Positions 54,279-63,184 of a stretch of 64,000 bases of DNA are shown here, in pieces. The position numbers were made by a program, and so were the translations under genes. Below the pieces are notes generated by a model. The model did no database searches, was not told the origin of the DNA, and was given only the letters and a program-made list of their open reading frames with translations. Origin of the DNA: Nocardia gamkensis NBRC 108242 (lineage in GTDB: Bacteria; Actinomycetota; Actinomycetes; Mycobacteriales; Mycobacteriaceae); contig NZ_BDBM01000005.1 of NCBI RefSeq assembly GCF_001612985.1, positions 124,001 through 188,000 on the forward strand, in the 5' to 3' direction. Numbering within the stretch: position 1 is the first letter of the stretch; the number at the start of each line of letters is the position of its first letter.

Positions 54279-54923
54279 ATGCGCATAGCCCACTTCGGTC
54301 ACTCCTGTCTCCTCGTCGAGCTGCACGGCAAGAAGATCCTGTTCGACCCGGGCACGTTCTCGCACGGCTTCGAGGGCCTCACCGGCCTGGACGCGATCGC
54401 GGTCACCCACCAGCATCCCGACCACATCGACCCGAACCGGATCGAGGCGCTGGTCGAGGCGAACCCCGGCGCGCGGTTGCTGTCGGATCCGCAGACCGCC
54501 CAGCAGCGCGGCGAGCGGTGGGAGGCGGTGCACGCGGGCAACGTGCTCACCCTCGGCGATCTCCGGATCACCGGCGGCGGGGGCAGGCACGCCGTGATCC
54601 ATCCGGAGATCCCCGTGATCGACAACACCGTCTTCCAACTGGGCACCGCCGACGACCCGGCGCAGCTCGTGCACCCCGGCGACTCGCTGTGGGTGCCGCC
54701 GGTCCCGGTCGGCGTGCTGGCCGCGCCCGCCGCGGCGCCGTGGATGCGGGTCAGCGAAGCCGTCGACTACCTGCGCGCAGTGGCTCCGCGGGTCGCGCTG
54801 CCCATCCACTACGGCATCATCCGCGAGGAGGCGCAGGGCATCTACTTCGGCAGACTGTCCGAAATGGCTCCCGCCGGAACCGAATTCCGGGTGCTCGCCC
54901 CGGAGAACGACACCGACCTGTAG
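54279..54923 (+). CDS. MBL-fold metal-dependent hydrolase (UlaG-like)
   Basis: A 214-residue cytoplasmic metallo-beta-lactamase-fold protein. Metal ligands are visible in FGHSCLLVE (family start), FDPGTF, THQHPDHIDP and the C-terminal LPIHYGIIREE. The UlaG-like group hydrolyses lactones or phosphodiesters; the substrate is unknown. TAGCAT (54267-54272) is six bases before the ATG, so the transcript is probably leaderless. The stop lies two bases from the end of the convergent M20 gene. Confidence 0.9.
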   Translation: MRIAHFGHSCLLVELHGKKILFDPGTFSHGFEGLTGLDAIAVTHQHPDHIDPNRIEALVEANPGARLLSDPQTAQQRGERWEAVHAGNVLTLGDLRITGGGGRHAVIHPEIPVIDNTVFQLGTADDPAQLVHPGDSLWVPPVPVGVLAAPAAAPWMRVSEAVDYLRAVAPRVALPIHYGIIREEAQGIYFGRLSEMAPAGTEFRVLAPENDTDL

Positions 54924-54925
54924 CG

Positions 54926-56281
54926 CTATCCGGCGTAGGTCGCCAGGAAGATCGCCTCGGCCAGGGCCATGTGCTCGATCTCCTTCGGATCCACGCTCTC
55001 GTTGGGCGCGTGGATCAGCGCTTTCGGTTCCTCGACCCCCAGCAGCATGATCTCCGCGTCCGGGTAGGTGGTGGCGAAGACGTTGCACAGCGGGATCGAG
55101 CCGCCCTGCCCCTGGGTGGTCGCCGGACGACCGTAGGACGCGGCTAGCGCCGCTTCCATCGCCGCGCGCGCCGGCCCGCCGGTCGGGGACCGGAACGGCG
55201 CTCCGGCGCCTTCCAGCTCGACGGTCAGCCTGGCGCGCCACGGCGTGTGCGCCTCGAGGTGGGCGACGAGCGCCCGGTGCGCCTGATCCGGGTCGGTGCC
55301 CGGCGGAATGCGCAGGTTCAGGCGGGCGCGCGCGATCGCGGGGATGGCGGCGGCGGAGCCGACCACCGGAGGCGCGTCGATGCCGAGCACCGTCAGCGCC
55401 GGCCGCGCCCAGAGCAGGTCGGCGACGGTGCCGTCGCCGACGAGTTCCACATCGCGCAGGACGCGCGCGTCGGCGTGGAACTGCTCGCTCGGATACTGGA
55501 CGCCCGGCCAGACCTGATCGTTCGGCAACCCGTCGATGGTGGTGTTGCCCCGCTCGTCGCGCAGCGAGGCGAGCAGGTGGATCAGCGCGGCGAGCGCGTC
55601 GGGAGCCGGGCCGCCGAACATGCCGGAATGCAAGGGGCCGGCGAGGGTTTCGACCGTGACCACCACGTTCACTCCGCCGCGCAGCGTCTGCGTCAGGGTC
55701 GGCACACCGGCGGCGAAGTTACCGCAGTCGCCGACCACGATCGCGTCCGCGCGCAGCAGCTCCGGCTCGGCCTCGACGAACCGCTCCAGTCCCCCGGTGC
55801 TCTGTTCCTCGGAACCTTCCGCCACCACGATGACCCCCACCGGCAGATCCGCCCCGAGCGCGCGCAGAGCCGTCAGGTGCATGACGATGTTGCCTTTGCA
55901 GTCGGCGCTGCCGCGCCCGTACCAGCGCCCGTCGCGCTCGGTCAGCTCCCACGGCGGGGTGCGCCATGCGGCCTCGTCCATCGGGGGCTGGACGTCGTAG
56001 TGACAGTAGAGCAACACCGTCGGCGCACCCTCCGGAGCGGGCCGAGAGGCGACCACCGCCTTGGTGCCGTCCGGCGTTTCGTGCAGGCCGACCGTGGTGA
56101 GCCCCGCCGCGGCGAACGCGTCGGCCACCCACTGCGCCGCCGCGTCGCACTCCTCGGGAGGGAACTGCCGGGGATCGGCTACCGACTTGAACGAAACGAG
56201 CTGAGCCAGATCGGTTTTCGCCTGTGTCATCAACTCCGCCACCGCGCTGCGCAGCGCCGCGACACGCACATCGTCTGTCAT
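54926..56281 (-). CDS. M20-family dipeptidase
   Basis: A 451-residue zinc peptidase of the M20 carboxypeptidase/dipeptidase group. Metal and catalytic residues are in LLYCHYDVQPPMDE, WYGRGSADCKGNIVMHL (bridging Asp), EGSEEQSTGGL and DAIVVGD. The dimerisation domain follows (about 190-310), with QGQGGSIPLCN and the C-terminal metal His in ALIHAPNESVD. TAGGGT and GGGGG lie directly upstream of the ATG, compatible with a leaderless start. It cleaves dipeptides or N-acyl amino acids in the cytoplasm; the substrate is not determined. Confidence 0.92.
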   Translation of the reverse strand: MTDDVRVAALRSAVAELMTQAKTDLAQLVSFKSVADPRQFPPEECDAAAQWVADAFAAAGLTTVGLHETPDGTKAVVASRPAPEGAPTVLLYCHYDVQPPMDEAAWRTPPWELTERDGRWYGRGSADCKGNIVMHLTALRALGADLPVGVIVVAEGSEEQSTGGLERFVEAEPELLRADAIVVGDCGNFAAGVPTLTQTLRGGVNVVVTVETLAGPLHSGMFGGPAPDALAALIHLLASLRDERGNTTIDGLPNDQVWPGVQYPSEQFHADARVLRDVELVGDGTVADLLWARPALTVLGIDAPPVVGSAAAIPAIARARLNLRIPPGTDPDQAHRALVAHLEAHTPWRARLTVELEGAGAPFRSPTGGPARAAMEAALAASYGRPATTQGQGGSIPLCNVFATTYPDAEIMLLGVEEPKALIHAPNESVDPKEIEHMALAEAIFLATYAG

Positions 56282-56485
56282 CCCCCAACCCTATCCCCGG
56301 CCTTCCGGGTGAAGTTCGCACAGCTGGGCGGGTGTCCGCGCACGAGATGTCTCCGGAGAGAAGGCGAAGTACCTCCGCGGGACTGCCGCGGTGTGTCAAG
56401 GTGAGCGAGGGAAGATGTCAGCTATCACAGGGCATCCTCCGCGAGAGATGAGGTACACCCGCACCCTGTCGACCGGGAGGCCCGC

Positions 56486-57877
56486 ATGTCCGAAGCAGCC
56501 GATGATCTGTTCGCCCTGCCGGGGCTCAGCCGGTCCGCGCCGCGAGCCGGATTTCCCCCGCACGAGATGTTCCCGCAGGTCGCGTACGAGATCGTGCACG
56601 ACGAACTGATGCTCGACGGCGTCTCGAGGATGAACTTGGCCACGTTCTGCACCACCTGGGTGGAGGACCAGGCGCGCAGGCTGATGTCCGAATGCCTGGA
56701 CAAGAACATCGTCGACAAGGACGAATACCCGCAGACGGCCGAGTTGGAGCGCCGGGCTGTGCGGATGGTCGCCGATCTGTGGCACGCGCCCGACCCGGCA
56801 GGCACGCACGGTACCTCGACCATCGGCTCCAGCGAGGCGGCCATGCTCGGCGGGCTCGCGGCGAAGTTCCGCTGGCGCAAGGGTGGCGGCACCGGCACAC
56901 CCAACTTCGTCTGTGGCCCCGTCCAGGTGTGCTGGGAGAAGTTCGCGCGGTACTTCGACGTCGAGATCCGGCAGATCCCGCTGCGCGGCGACCGGCTCAC
57001 CATGCACCCCGACGACCTCGCCGAGTACTGCGACGCGAACACCATGATGGTCGTCCCGACCTTCGGGCAGACCTACACCGGCCTGTTCGAAGACGTCGCC
57101 GGGACGAGCGCGGCGCTCGACGCGCTCGAGCGCGAGAAGGGCTGGGACATCCCCATCCACGTCGACGCGGCCAGTGGCGGTTTCCTCGCCCCCTTCGCCG
57201 CACCGGATCTGGTCTGGGATTTCCGGCTGCCCAGGGTGAAGTCGATCAACGCCTCCGGCCACAAGACCGGGCTGGCCCCGCTCGGCGCGGGTTGGGCGAT
57301 CTGGCGCGAAGCCGGTGACCTGCCGGAGGAGTTGATCTTCGACGTCGACTACCTCGGCGGCAGCATGGCCACCTTCAACCTGAACTTCTCCCGGCCCGGC
57401 GGGCAGGCGATCACGCAGTACTACCAGTTCATCCGCCTGGGACGGTCCGGCTACGCCAGGGTGCAGTCCGCGATCTACCGGGTGGCGCAGCACTTGGCCT
57501 CGGGAGTGCGCGGCCTCGGGGTCTTCGAGCTGATCCACGACGGCGATCCGCAGCGCGGCATCACCGCGGTGTGCTGGCGCCTGACCGGCGATCCCGGCTT
57601 CAACCTCTACGACTTGTCCGACCGGCTGCGCTCCAGAGGCTGGCTGATCGCGGCCTATCCGCTACCCGCGGACCGGAACGACGAGACGGTGATGCGCGCT
57701 GTGCTGCGCCACGGTTTCACCGTCGACATGGCCGACATACTGATCGCCGATCTCGAGCGCTGCATCCGACAGCTGCGGCAACGGCCGTTCTCGACCTCGC
57801 TCACGCGCGAGGAGGCCGGCGGCTTCACGCACGACGCGACGGCTGCCGTCGCGGAGACGACGATCGCTCCGTCCTGA
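56486..57877 (+). CDS. gadB: Glutamate decarboxylase
   Basis: A 463-residue PLP enzyme converting glutamate to GABA and CO2, a proton-consuming reaction. The PLP lysine is Lys260 in SINASGHKTGLAPLG. Other landmarks are EDQARRLMSECLDKNIVDKDEYPQT, GTSTIGSSEAAMLGGLAAK and PIHVDAASGGFLAPF. The ATG at 56486 follows GGGAGG. A strong hairpin follows. No GABA antiporter is adjacent, so a full acid-resistance module is not evident here. Confidence 0.95.
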   Translation: MSEAADDLFALPGLSRSAPRAGFPPHEMFPQVAYEIVHDELMLDGVSRMNLATFCTTWVEDQARRLMSECLDKNIVDKDEYPQTAELERRAVRMVADLWHAPDPAGTHGTSTIGSSEAAMLGGLAAKFRWRKGGGTGTPNFVCGPVQVCWEKFARYFDVEIRQIPLRGDRLTMHPDDLAEYCDANTMMVVPTFGQTYTGLFEDVAGTSAALDALEREKGWDIPIHVDAASGGFLAPFAAPDLVWDFRLPRVKSINASGHKTGLAPLGAGWAIWREAGDLPEELIFDVDYLGGSMATFNLNFSRPGGQAITQYYQFIRLGRSGYARVQSAIYRVAQHLASGVRGLGVFELIHDGDPQRGITAVCWRLTGDPGFNLYDLSDRLRSRGWLIAAYPLPADRNDETVMRAVLRHGFTVDMADILIADLERCIRQLRQRPFSTSLTREEAGGFTHDATAAVAETTIAPS

Positions 57878-57885
57878 TCGTGACA

Positions 57886-57924
57886 GCGCCGCCGCCCGGC
57901 TACGCCATTCGCGGGCGGCGGCGC
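57886..57924. terminator. Hairpin terminator after gadB
   Basis: A 13-bp stem, GCGCCGCCGCCCG (57886-57898) with CGGGCGGCGGCGC (57912-57924), has a 13-nt loop and begins eight bases after the gadB stop. The convergent DUF2334 gene ends 74 bases further on. Confidence 0.8.
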
Positions 57925-57997
57925 CGATCGGTCACGCGACAGCGGTCCCGACCGGCCGCGGGCGATGGGGCCGACCCGCCGCCGCCCGCGGCGTCAG

Positions 57998-58699
57998 TCA
58001 TGCGGCTCGAACAGCGGGGAAGGGCTCCCACCGGTAGGTCGTTCCCGCCGCACCGTGGAACAGCGCCAGGTCGACGGCGTCGAGCACGGCTTGGCGGGGG
58101 CCGGAACGCGTCAGCTGCGCGGCGGATACGGCCAGTCGCAGCACGCCGCCGCGACGGGCGGTGCGCGCGGCGCCCATGACCAGGGCGCGGCACCACCAGG
58201 GTTCGGCGCGGAAGCCATCGCCGATGCCGTACACCCTGGACTTCTGCGCCATATTGCGCTCCAGGTCGATGATCGAGGTCAATCCGAGCGCCAGCCGGAA
58301 ACCGACCTCGGGCAGCGCGTCCAGCGCGCCCGTCGAGGCATCCCAGCGCGGGGCCGCGAACAGCCGGGTACGCAGGTCGGCCTGCTCCAGCACGCGATCC
58401 GCGGCGGTCAACCGCAATCGGGCCTCGTGCCGGGGCAGCGCGGCGAACTCGGCACGCCGCCGCTTGGTGGCCGCCTGGTCGTAGCCGTGCAGCACGATGG
58501 CGTCGCCGCGGGCCCGGCGGACGCGCAGCCAGGCTTGCGTCGCCGGGTCGTCGAGCAACCGGTATTTGCCCTTCAGCCGCGGAGCCACCAGCAGCGAGAG
58601 GGGCACGCCGCGCCGATCCATCTCCTCGGCGAACCCCATCGCCGTGTCCCGGGTGGTGTCCCTGATCCCGGAAACCGATACGACCAGCTCAGCGTTCAT
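57998..58699 (-). CDS. DUF2334 polysaccharide-deacetylase-like protein
   Basis: 233 residues. AELVVSVSGIRDTT at the N-terminus, EEMDRRGVPLSLLVAPRLKG and IVLHGYDQ outline the NodB-like barrel of DUF2334, and RLFAAPRWDASTGAL follows. The family may remove acetyl groups from glycans, but the usual DD pair of metal-binding Asp residues is not obvious, so activity is uncertain. The ATG at 58699 fits the domain start; upstream in-frame codons add nothing conserved. Confidence 0.82.
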   Translation of the reverse strand: MNAELVVSVSGIRDTTRDTAMGFAEEMDRRGVPLSLLVAPRLKGKYRLLDDPATQAWLRVRRARGDAIVLHGYDQAATKRRRAEFAALPRHEARLRLTAADRVLEQADLRTRLFAAPRWDASTGALDALPEVGFRLALGLTSIIDLERNMAQKSRVYGIGDGFRAEPWWCRALVMGAARTARRGGVLRLAVSAAQLTRSGPRQAVLDAVDLALFHGAAGTTYRWEPFPAVRAA

Positions 58700-58841
58700 G
58701 AACCCACGGTGCCAGCCGCACGTGTCCACGACGTGCAGGCTATATGACCAGGTGACGAACACTCCGTCACGCCTGCGTCGGCCGCTCGCCCCGCGGTCGG
58801 CGCGCCGCTTTCACCGGTGCGCCCGGCGATCGGGCTGCGCG

Positions 58842-61013
58842 CTACGCGTCGGCGAGACCGACCGTGTCGAGCAGCCAGGCGTGTTCGAAGGCCACTTCCC
58901 GCCACTTCTCGTAGCGCCCGCTGACGCCGCCGTGGCCAGCGCTCATCTCCGTCTTCAGCAGGAGCGGCGCGTCGCCGGTGGCGGTGGCGCGCAGCTTCGC
59001 GATCCACTTCGCGGGCTCCACGTAGAGCACGCGGGTGTCGTTCAGGCTGGTGATCGCCAGGATCGCCGGATAGTCCTTGGCCTCGACGTTCTCATACGGC
59101 GAGTAGGACTTCATGTACTCGTAGACGTCCTTGTCGGCCAGTGGGTTGCCCCACTCGTCCCACTCGATCACGGTGAGCGGCAGCGACGGATCGAGGATGG
59201 AGGTGAGCGGATCGACGAACGGCACGTTCGCCAGGATGCCCGCGAACAGCTCCGGGGCCAGGTTCGCCACCGCGCCGACCAGCAGGCCGCCCGCGCTGCC
59301 GCCGTCGGCGACCATCCGGTCCGGGGCGGTGACTCCCGCGGCGACGAGATGCCGGGCGCAGGCCACGAAGTCGGTGAAGGTGTTCTTCTTGGTGAGCGTC
59401 TTGCCGTGCTCGTACCAGAGCCTGCCCATCTCGCCGCCGCCGCGCACGTGCGCGACCGCGAAGACCATGCCGCGATCCAGCAGCGACAGGCGGGCGACCG
59501 AGAACGACGGGTCGATGCTCGCCTCGTAGGAGCCGTAGCCGTAGAGCAGCAACGGTTTGGGCTCGTCGGCCGCGGTGGTCTTCTTCCGCACCAGCGAGAT
59601 CGGAATCCGGGTGCCGTCCTCGGCGACCGCCCACTGCCGGTGCTGTTCGTAGTCGTTCGCGTCGTAGCCGCCGAGCACGGGCTGTTCCTTGCGCAACAGC
59701 AGCTCGCCGGTGGCCGGGACGTAGTCGAACACCTGCATCGGCGTGATGAACGAGGTCAGTCCGATGCGCAGGGTCGGCTGGGCCCACTCCGGGTTGGCGC
59801 CCACGCCGACCGCGAAGAGTTCCAGATCGAAGTCGAGTTCGCGCCGCTCGCCGTAGCCCTCGGCGGTCAGCGGCCACACCGCGATCCGGGTGAGTGCCTC
59901 GCGCCGGTAGCTGAGCACCAGGTGGTCGCGGAACGCGTCGATGTCCTCGAGCCGCACGTCCTCGCGATGCCCGATCAGTGGCGTCAGGTTCGACGGGTCG
60001 TCGACCGGCGCCTCGGCCAGCACGAAGTTCTCCGCTTTGACGCCGTCCAACACGTCGTTGTGCAGGATCAGGAAGCGGTCTTCGCCGCCGATCACCGCGT
60101 GCTCGGCGGAGTACTCCACACCCTCGCGGCGCGGCAGCAGCACGCGGAACTCGCCCTCGGGATCGTCGGACTCCAGCACCCAGCCCTCGCTGGTGATCTT
60201 GGAACCGACCCAGATCATCAGGTACTTCTCCGAGCGGCTGGCGCCGATGCTTACCCAGTAGCGCTCGTCGGGCTCGTGGAACACCTTGACGTCCGGATCG
60301 GTGCTGCCGAGCCGGTGCCGCCACACCGTGTCGGGCCGCCAGGACTCGTCGACGGTCTGATAGAAGACGTGGCTGCCGTCCAGCGACCAGGTCGCGCCCG
60401 GTGCGGTGCCCGCGATCTCGTCGCCGAGCAGCTCGCCGGTGCGCAGATCCTTGAAGCGCAGCACGTACCGCTCGTCACCGACGTTGTCCACCGAGTAGGC
60501 GAGCAGCGTGCCGTCATGGCTGATCGAGAACGCGCCGAGGGCGAAGAAGTCGTACCCTTCGGCCAGCTCGTTGCTGTCGAGCAGCACCTCTTCGCCCGGG
60601 ACCTCGGTCTCCGCGCTCAGCTGGGGCGGGGTCCACTCGTCGATGCCTCGAGCGCCCGCGGCGATCGGGCACCGGCAGTGCACGCCGTACTGCTTGCCCT
60701 CGAAGCTGCGCGAGTAGTACCAGTAGTCGCCCAGCCGGGTCGGCACGGAGAGGTCGGTCTCCTGGGTGCGCGCCTTGATCTCGTCGAAGATCGTCTCGCG
60801 CAACGTGCTCAGGTGCTCGGTCTGCGCCTCGGTGTAGGCGTTCTCCGCCTCCAGATAGGCGATGACGTCGGGATTCTCCTTGTCCCGCAGCCATTCGTAC
60901 TCGTCGACGAACACGTCGCCGTGGTGCACCCGCCGGGTGGGCACCGTCTCGGCGACCGGCGGCGCCACCGCGCCGCTACCGGGTTCGGAGATCGTTCCGC
61001 TGTCGAGAGCCAT
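58842..61013 (-). CDS. ptrB: Oligopeptidase B (S9 family), intact
   Basis: A 723-residue serine peptidase cutting peptides after Arg/Lys. The N-terminal seven-bladed propeller (about 70-420) is followed by the catalytic domain with the Ser elbow DGGSAGGLLVGA (Ser573), the Asp region ITSLNDTRVLYVEPAKW and the His region SAGHGGVSGRYEKWRE. The segment HGKTLTKKNTFTDFVACARHLV is typical of oligopeptidase B. TAGGGT lies seven bases before the ATG at 61013 (minus), so it is leaderless. In M. tuberculosis the equivalent locus is annotated as two genes (ptrBa, ptrBb); here it is one intact frame. Confidence 0.95.
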   Translation of the reverse strand: MALDSGTISEPGSGAVAPPVAETVPTRRVHHGDVFVDEYEWLRDKENPDVIAYLEAENAYTEAQTEHLSTLRETIFDEIKARTQETDLSVPTRLGDYWYYSRSFEGKQYGVHCRCPIAAGARGIDEWTPPQLSAETEVPGEEVLLDSNELAEGYDFFALGAFSISHDGTLLAYSVDNVGDERYVLRFKDLRTGELLGDEIAGTAPGATWSLDGSHVFYQTVDESWRPDTVWRHRLGSTDPDVKVFHEPDERYWVSIGASRSEKYLMIWVGSKITSEGWVLESDDPEGEFRVLLPRREGVEYSAEHAVIGGEDRFLILHNDVLDGVKAENFVLAEAPVDDPSNLTPLIGHREDVRLEDIDAFRDHLVLSYRREALTRIAVWPLTAEGYGERRELDFDLELFAVGVGANPEWAQPTLRIGLTSFITPMQVFDYVPATGELLLRKEQPVLGGYDANDYEQHRQWAVAEDGTRIPISLVRKKTTAADEPKPLLLYGYGSYEASIDPSFSVARLSLLDRGMVFAVAHVRGGGEMGRLWYEHGKTLTKKNTFTDFVACARHLVAAGVTAPDRMVADGGSAGGLLVGAVANLAPELFAGILANVPFVDPLTSILDPSLPLTVIEWDEWGNPLADKDVYEYMKSYSPYENVEAKDYPAILAITSLNDTRVLYVEPAKWIAKLRATATGDAPLLLKTEMSAGHGGVSGRYEKWREVAFEHAWLLDTVGLADA

Positions 61014-61023
61014 GGCGTCCACC

Positions 61024-61395
61024 CTACTGTCCGGATGCCTCGCCACCCGCCGCACGGATGATGCCGTCGAGCACGTCGCTCGTCCGGCGCAGATCGCGCA
61101 TCGCCTGGTCGATTCTGGCGCGTTCCTCGGTGAGCTTCTCCACCAGGAACGGCGTCGCCGTGGCATTGGGTGTGCCGTCGACGTCGTGGATACACGGCAG
61201 CAGTTCGCCGATGGTGTCGCTGTGCAGGCCCGCGGCGAACATCTCCTGGATGCGCCGCACCCGGTCGACCGCCGCCTCCGGATACTCCCGCTGCCCACCG
61301 GAGGTCCTGTGCGAGGCCAGCAGACCTCTGGTCTCGTAGTACCGCAGCGACCGGACGCTCACGCCGGTCCGCTCGGCCAGTTCACCGATCCGCAC
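61024..61395 (-). CDS. MerR-family regulator controlling the divergent OYE gene
   Basis: 123 residues. The MerR helix-turn-helix and wing (VRIGELAERTGVSVRSLRYYETRGLLASHRTSGGQREY) are followed by a dimerisation helix (EKLTEERARIDQAMRDLRRTSDVLDGII). A single Cys (LPCIHD) is present, so metal sensing by a Cys pair is unlikely; a redox-active or electrophilic small molecule is more probable. The GTG at 61395 has AAGGAG six bases upstream. The gene is divergent from the Old Yellow Enzyme gene, with a shared promoter of MerR type. Confidence 0.92.
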   Translation of the reverse strand: MRIGELAERTGVSVRSLRYYETRGLLASHRTSGGQREYPEAAVDRVRRIQEMFAAGLHSDTIGELLPCIHDVDGTPNATATPFLVEKLTEERARIDQAMRDLRRTSDVLDGIIRAAGGEASGQ

Positions 61396-61404
61396 TTCCG
61401 CTCC

Positions 61405-61435
61405 TTGACCTAACATCAATGTCAGGTTTTACGGT
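61405..61435 (+). promoter_or_regulatory. MerR-type promoter/operator of the OYE gene
   Basis: TTGACC (-35, 61405-61410) and TACGGT (-10, 61430-61435) are 19 bp apart, the overlong spacer that MerR activators correct. Between them lies the imperfect inverted repeat ACCTAACAT-CA-ATGTCAGGT (61409-61428). The OYE start codon is six bases after the -10, so the mRNA is leaderless. Confidence 0.88.
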
Positions 61436-61441
61436 ACAGCC

Positions 61442-62530
61442 ATGCTGCTGTTGACCGAATACCGCAACCATCCGCTCGACCTGCCCAACCGGATCGTCAT
61501 GTCGCCGATGACCCGGCTGCGCTCGCTGCCCGACGGCTCGCCGACCGGCGACGTAGCCGACTACTACGCCCAGCGCGCGACGGCCGGGCTCATCGTCACC
61601 GAGGGCATCTGGCCGCATTCGACCGGCCAGAGCGAAGCCTGGGTGCCCGGCTTGCAGACCACCGCGCACGTCACGGCGTGGCGCCGGGTCACCGAGGCGG
61701 TACACACGCGCGGCGGCCGGATCTTCGCGCAACTGATGCACGGGGGACGCAAGGGCCACCCGCTCGCCCGGATCGATGGGTCCTGGCCCGCCGGACCGTC
61801 GGCGGTGCTGGACGACGACCGGGTGCACCTGATCGACGGAGGCAAGGCCGATCCGATCACGCCGGCCGCCCTCGATCGCGCCGGTATCGCGGCAGCCGTG
61901 GAGCACTACGCCGCCGCCGCGCGCAACGCGATGGACGCGGGCTTCGACGGCGTCGAGATCCACGGCGCGAACAGCTATTTGTTGCACCAGTTCCTGGCCG
62001 ACAACACCAACCTGCGCGACGACGAATACGGCGGTTCCATCGTCAACCGCATGCGGCTGCCCCTCGCGGTGGTGGACGCGGTGACCGGGGCGATCGGCGC
62101 TGAACGCACCGCCATCCGGCTCTCGCCGGGCAATCCGCAGTTCAACATGTCCGAGGCCGACCCGGGCCCGCTCTACCGCGCGCTCGTCGCCGAACTCGAC
62201 CGGCGCGGCCTGGCGTACCTGCACCTCACCGACGACGACCGCTACCCCGCGCTGCGTGACCTGCGGCCGCGCTGGCACGGCACGCTCATCGCGAACATCG
62301 GCGAGAACCGCGAACCGACCACGGCGGCCGGCGCCGAACAGGTGCTGCGCGCCGGCCTCGCCGACTTGGTCTCGTTCGGCAGATCGTTCATCTCCAATCC
62401 CGATCTCGTGCACCGCATCCGCTACGACCTGCCCCTGGCTCCCGTTCGCGAGGAATTCCTCTACGGCCGCACCGCCGAGGGCTACAGCGACTATCCGAAC
62501 TGGACGGCAGCCGAATTGGTGCGCGACTGA
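61442..62530 (+). CDS. Old Yellow Enzyme family NADH:flavin oxidoreductase
   Basis: A 362-residue FMN-containing TIM-barrel ene-reductase that reduces activated C=C bonds in electrophilic compounds. Visible motifs are NRIVMSPMTRLRS, LMHGGRKGHP, EIHGANSYLLHQFLADNTNLR, DEYGGSIVNR and GRSFISNPDLVHR. HGAN supplies the His/Asn substrate-binding pair; HGANSYLLHQFL differs slightly from the common HGANGYLLDQFL. Activation by the divergent MerR protein suggests induction by its substrates. Confidence 0.94.
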   Translation: MLLLTEYRNHPLDLPNRIVMSPMTRLRSLPDGSPTGDVADYYAQRATAGLIVTEGIWPHSTGQSEAWVPGLQTTAHVTAWRRVTEAVHTRGGRIFAQLMHGGRKGHPLARIDGSWPAGPSAVLDDDRVHLIDGGKADPITPAALDRAGIAAAVEHYAAAARNAMDAGFDGVEIHGANSYLLHQFLADNTNLRDDEYGGSIVNRMRLPLAVVDAVTGAIGAERTAIRLSPGNPQFNMSEADPGPLYRALVAELDRRGLAYLHLTDDDRYPALRDLRPRWHGTLIANIGENREPTTAAGAEQVLRAGLADLVSFGRSFISNPDLVHRIRYDLPLAPVREEFLYGRTAEGYSDYPNWTAAELVRD

Positions 62531-62556
62531 CCCGCCCCTCCGGAAGGTCGGCGGAC

Positions 62557-62979
62557 TCAGTTCCCCAGCGCACCCCGGATCGAGGCGGCGAGATAATCCA
62601 GATCCTCCCGCCGCGGACTGGCCGGGCGACCACGCAAGCCGAAGCCGTCGCCCGGAGTACGCGGGATCACGTGCAGGTGGACGTGGAACACCTCTTGCCC
62701 GGCGGTCACCCCGTCCGCCAGAAAGAAATTGACCCCGTCGCACCCCACCTCACTTGCCCGCATCGCCGCCGCGAGCCGCTGCCCCACCTGGAACAACTTA
62801 CCCCCGACCACCGGATCGAGCTCCGCCAGACTGCGCGCCGCCACCTTCGGCACCACCAGCAGATGCCCGGGCGTCATCGGCCGAATGTCCATGAACGCCA
62901 CCACATCATCGTCCTCGTAGACCTTGCTCGACGGCGCCCGCCCGGCAACGATATCGGCGAAAATCGTGTAGGGATTCAC
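62557..62979 (-). CDS. HIT-family nucleotide hydrolase
   Basis: A 140-residue HIT protein. The catalytic histidine triad is in VFHVHLHVIPR, with the IFADIVAGRAPSSKVYEDD N-terminus and MTPGHLLVVPK. It probably hydrolyses AMP derivatives such as adenosine phosphoramidates. The GTG at 62979 lies seven bases after TAGGCT (minus), again the leaderless pattern. Confidence 0.93.
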   Translation of the reverse strand: MNPYTIFADIVAGRAPSSKVYEDDDVVAFMDIRPMTPGHLLVVPKVAARSLAELDPVVGGKLFQVGQRLAAAMRASEVGCDGVNFFLADGVTAGQEVFHVHLHVIPRTPGDGFGLRGRPASPRREDLDYLAASIRGALGN

Positions 62980-63184
62980 GACCCGCAGCCTATGCGGTCA
63001 TCTGTGGTGTTCGCGCTACGCAATCGCATAGCTCGAACACAACAGGTGCGGCACCATCGAATCAGCTCCTGGCAGTAGCTGGGAGAAGTGGACCCGGCTC
63101 CTCTCCGGACGGTGAGCAGTCGGGTTTCGCGCTATCCGGAGTAGTTGTCGACCTCGACGATTCGTCGCGAAAGGCGTAGTCCCG

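Noticed and set aside
58497..61061. An 854-codon plus-strand frame.
   Set aside because: Antisense to ptrB and DUF2334, without any recognisable motif.
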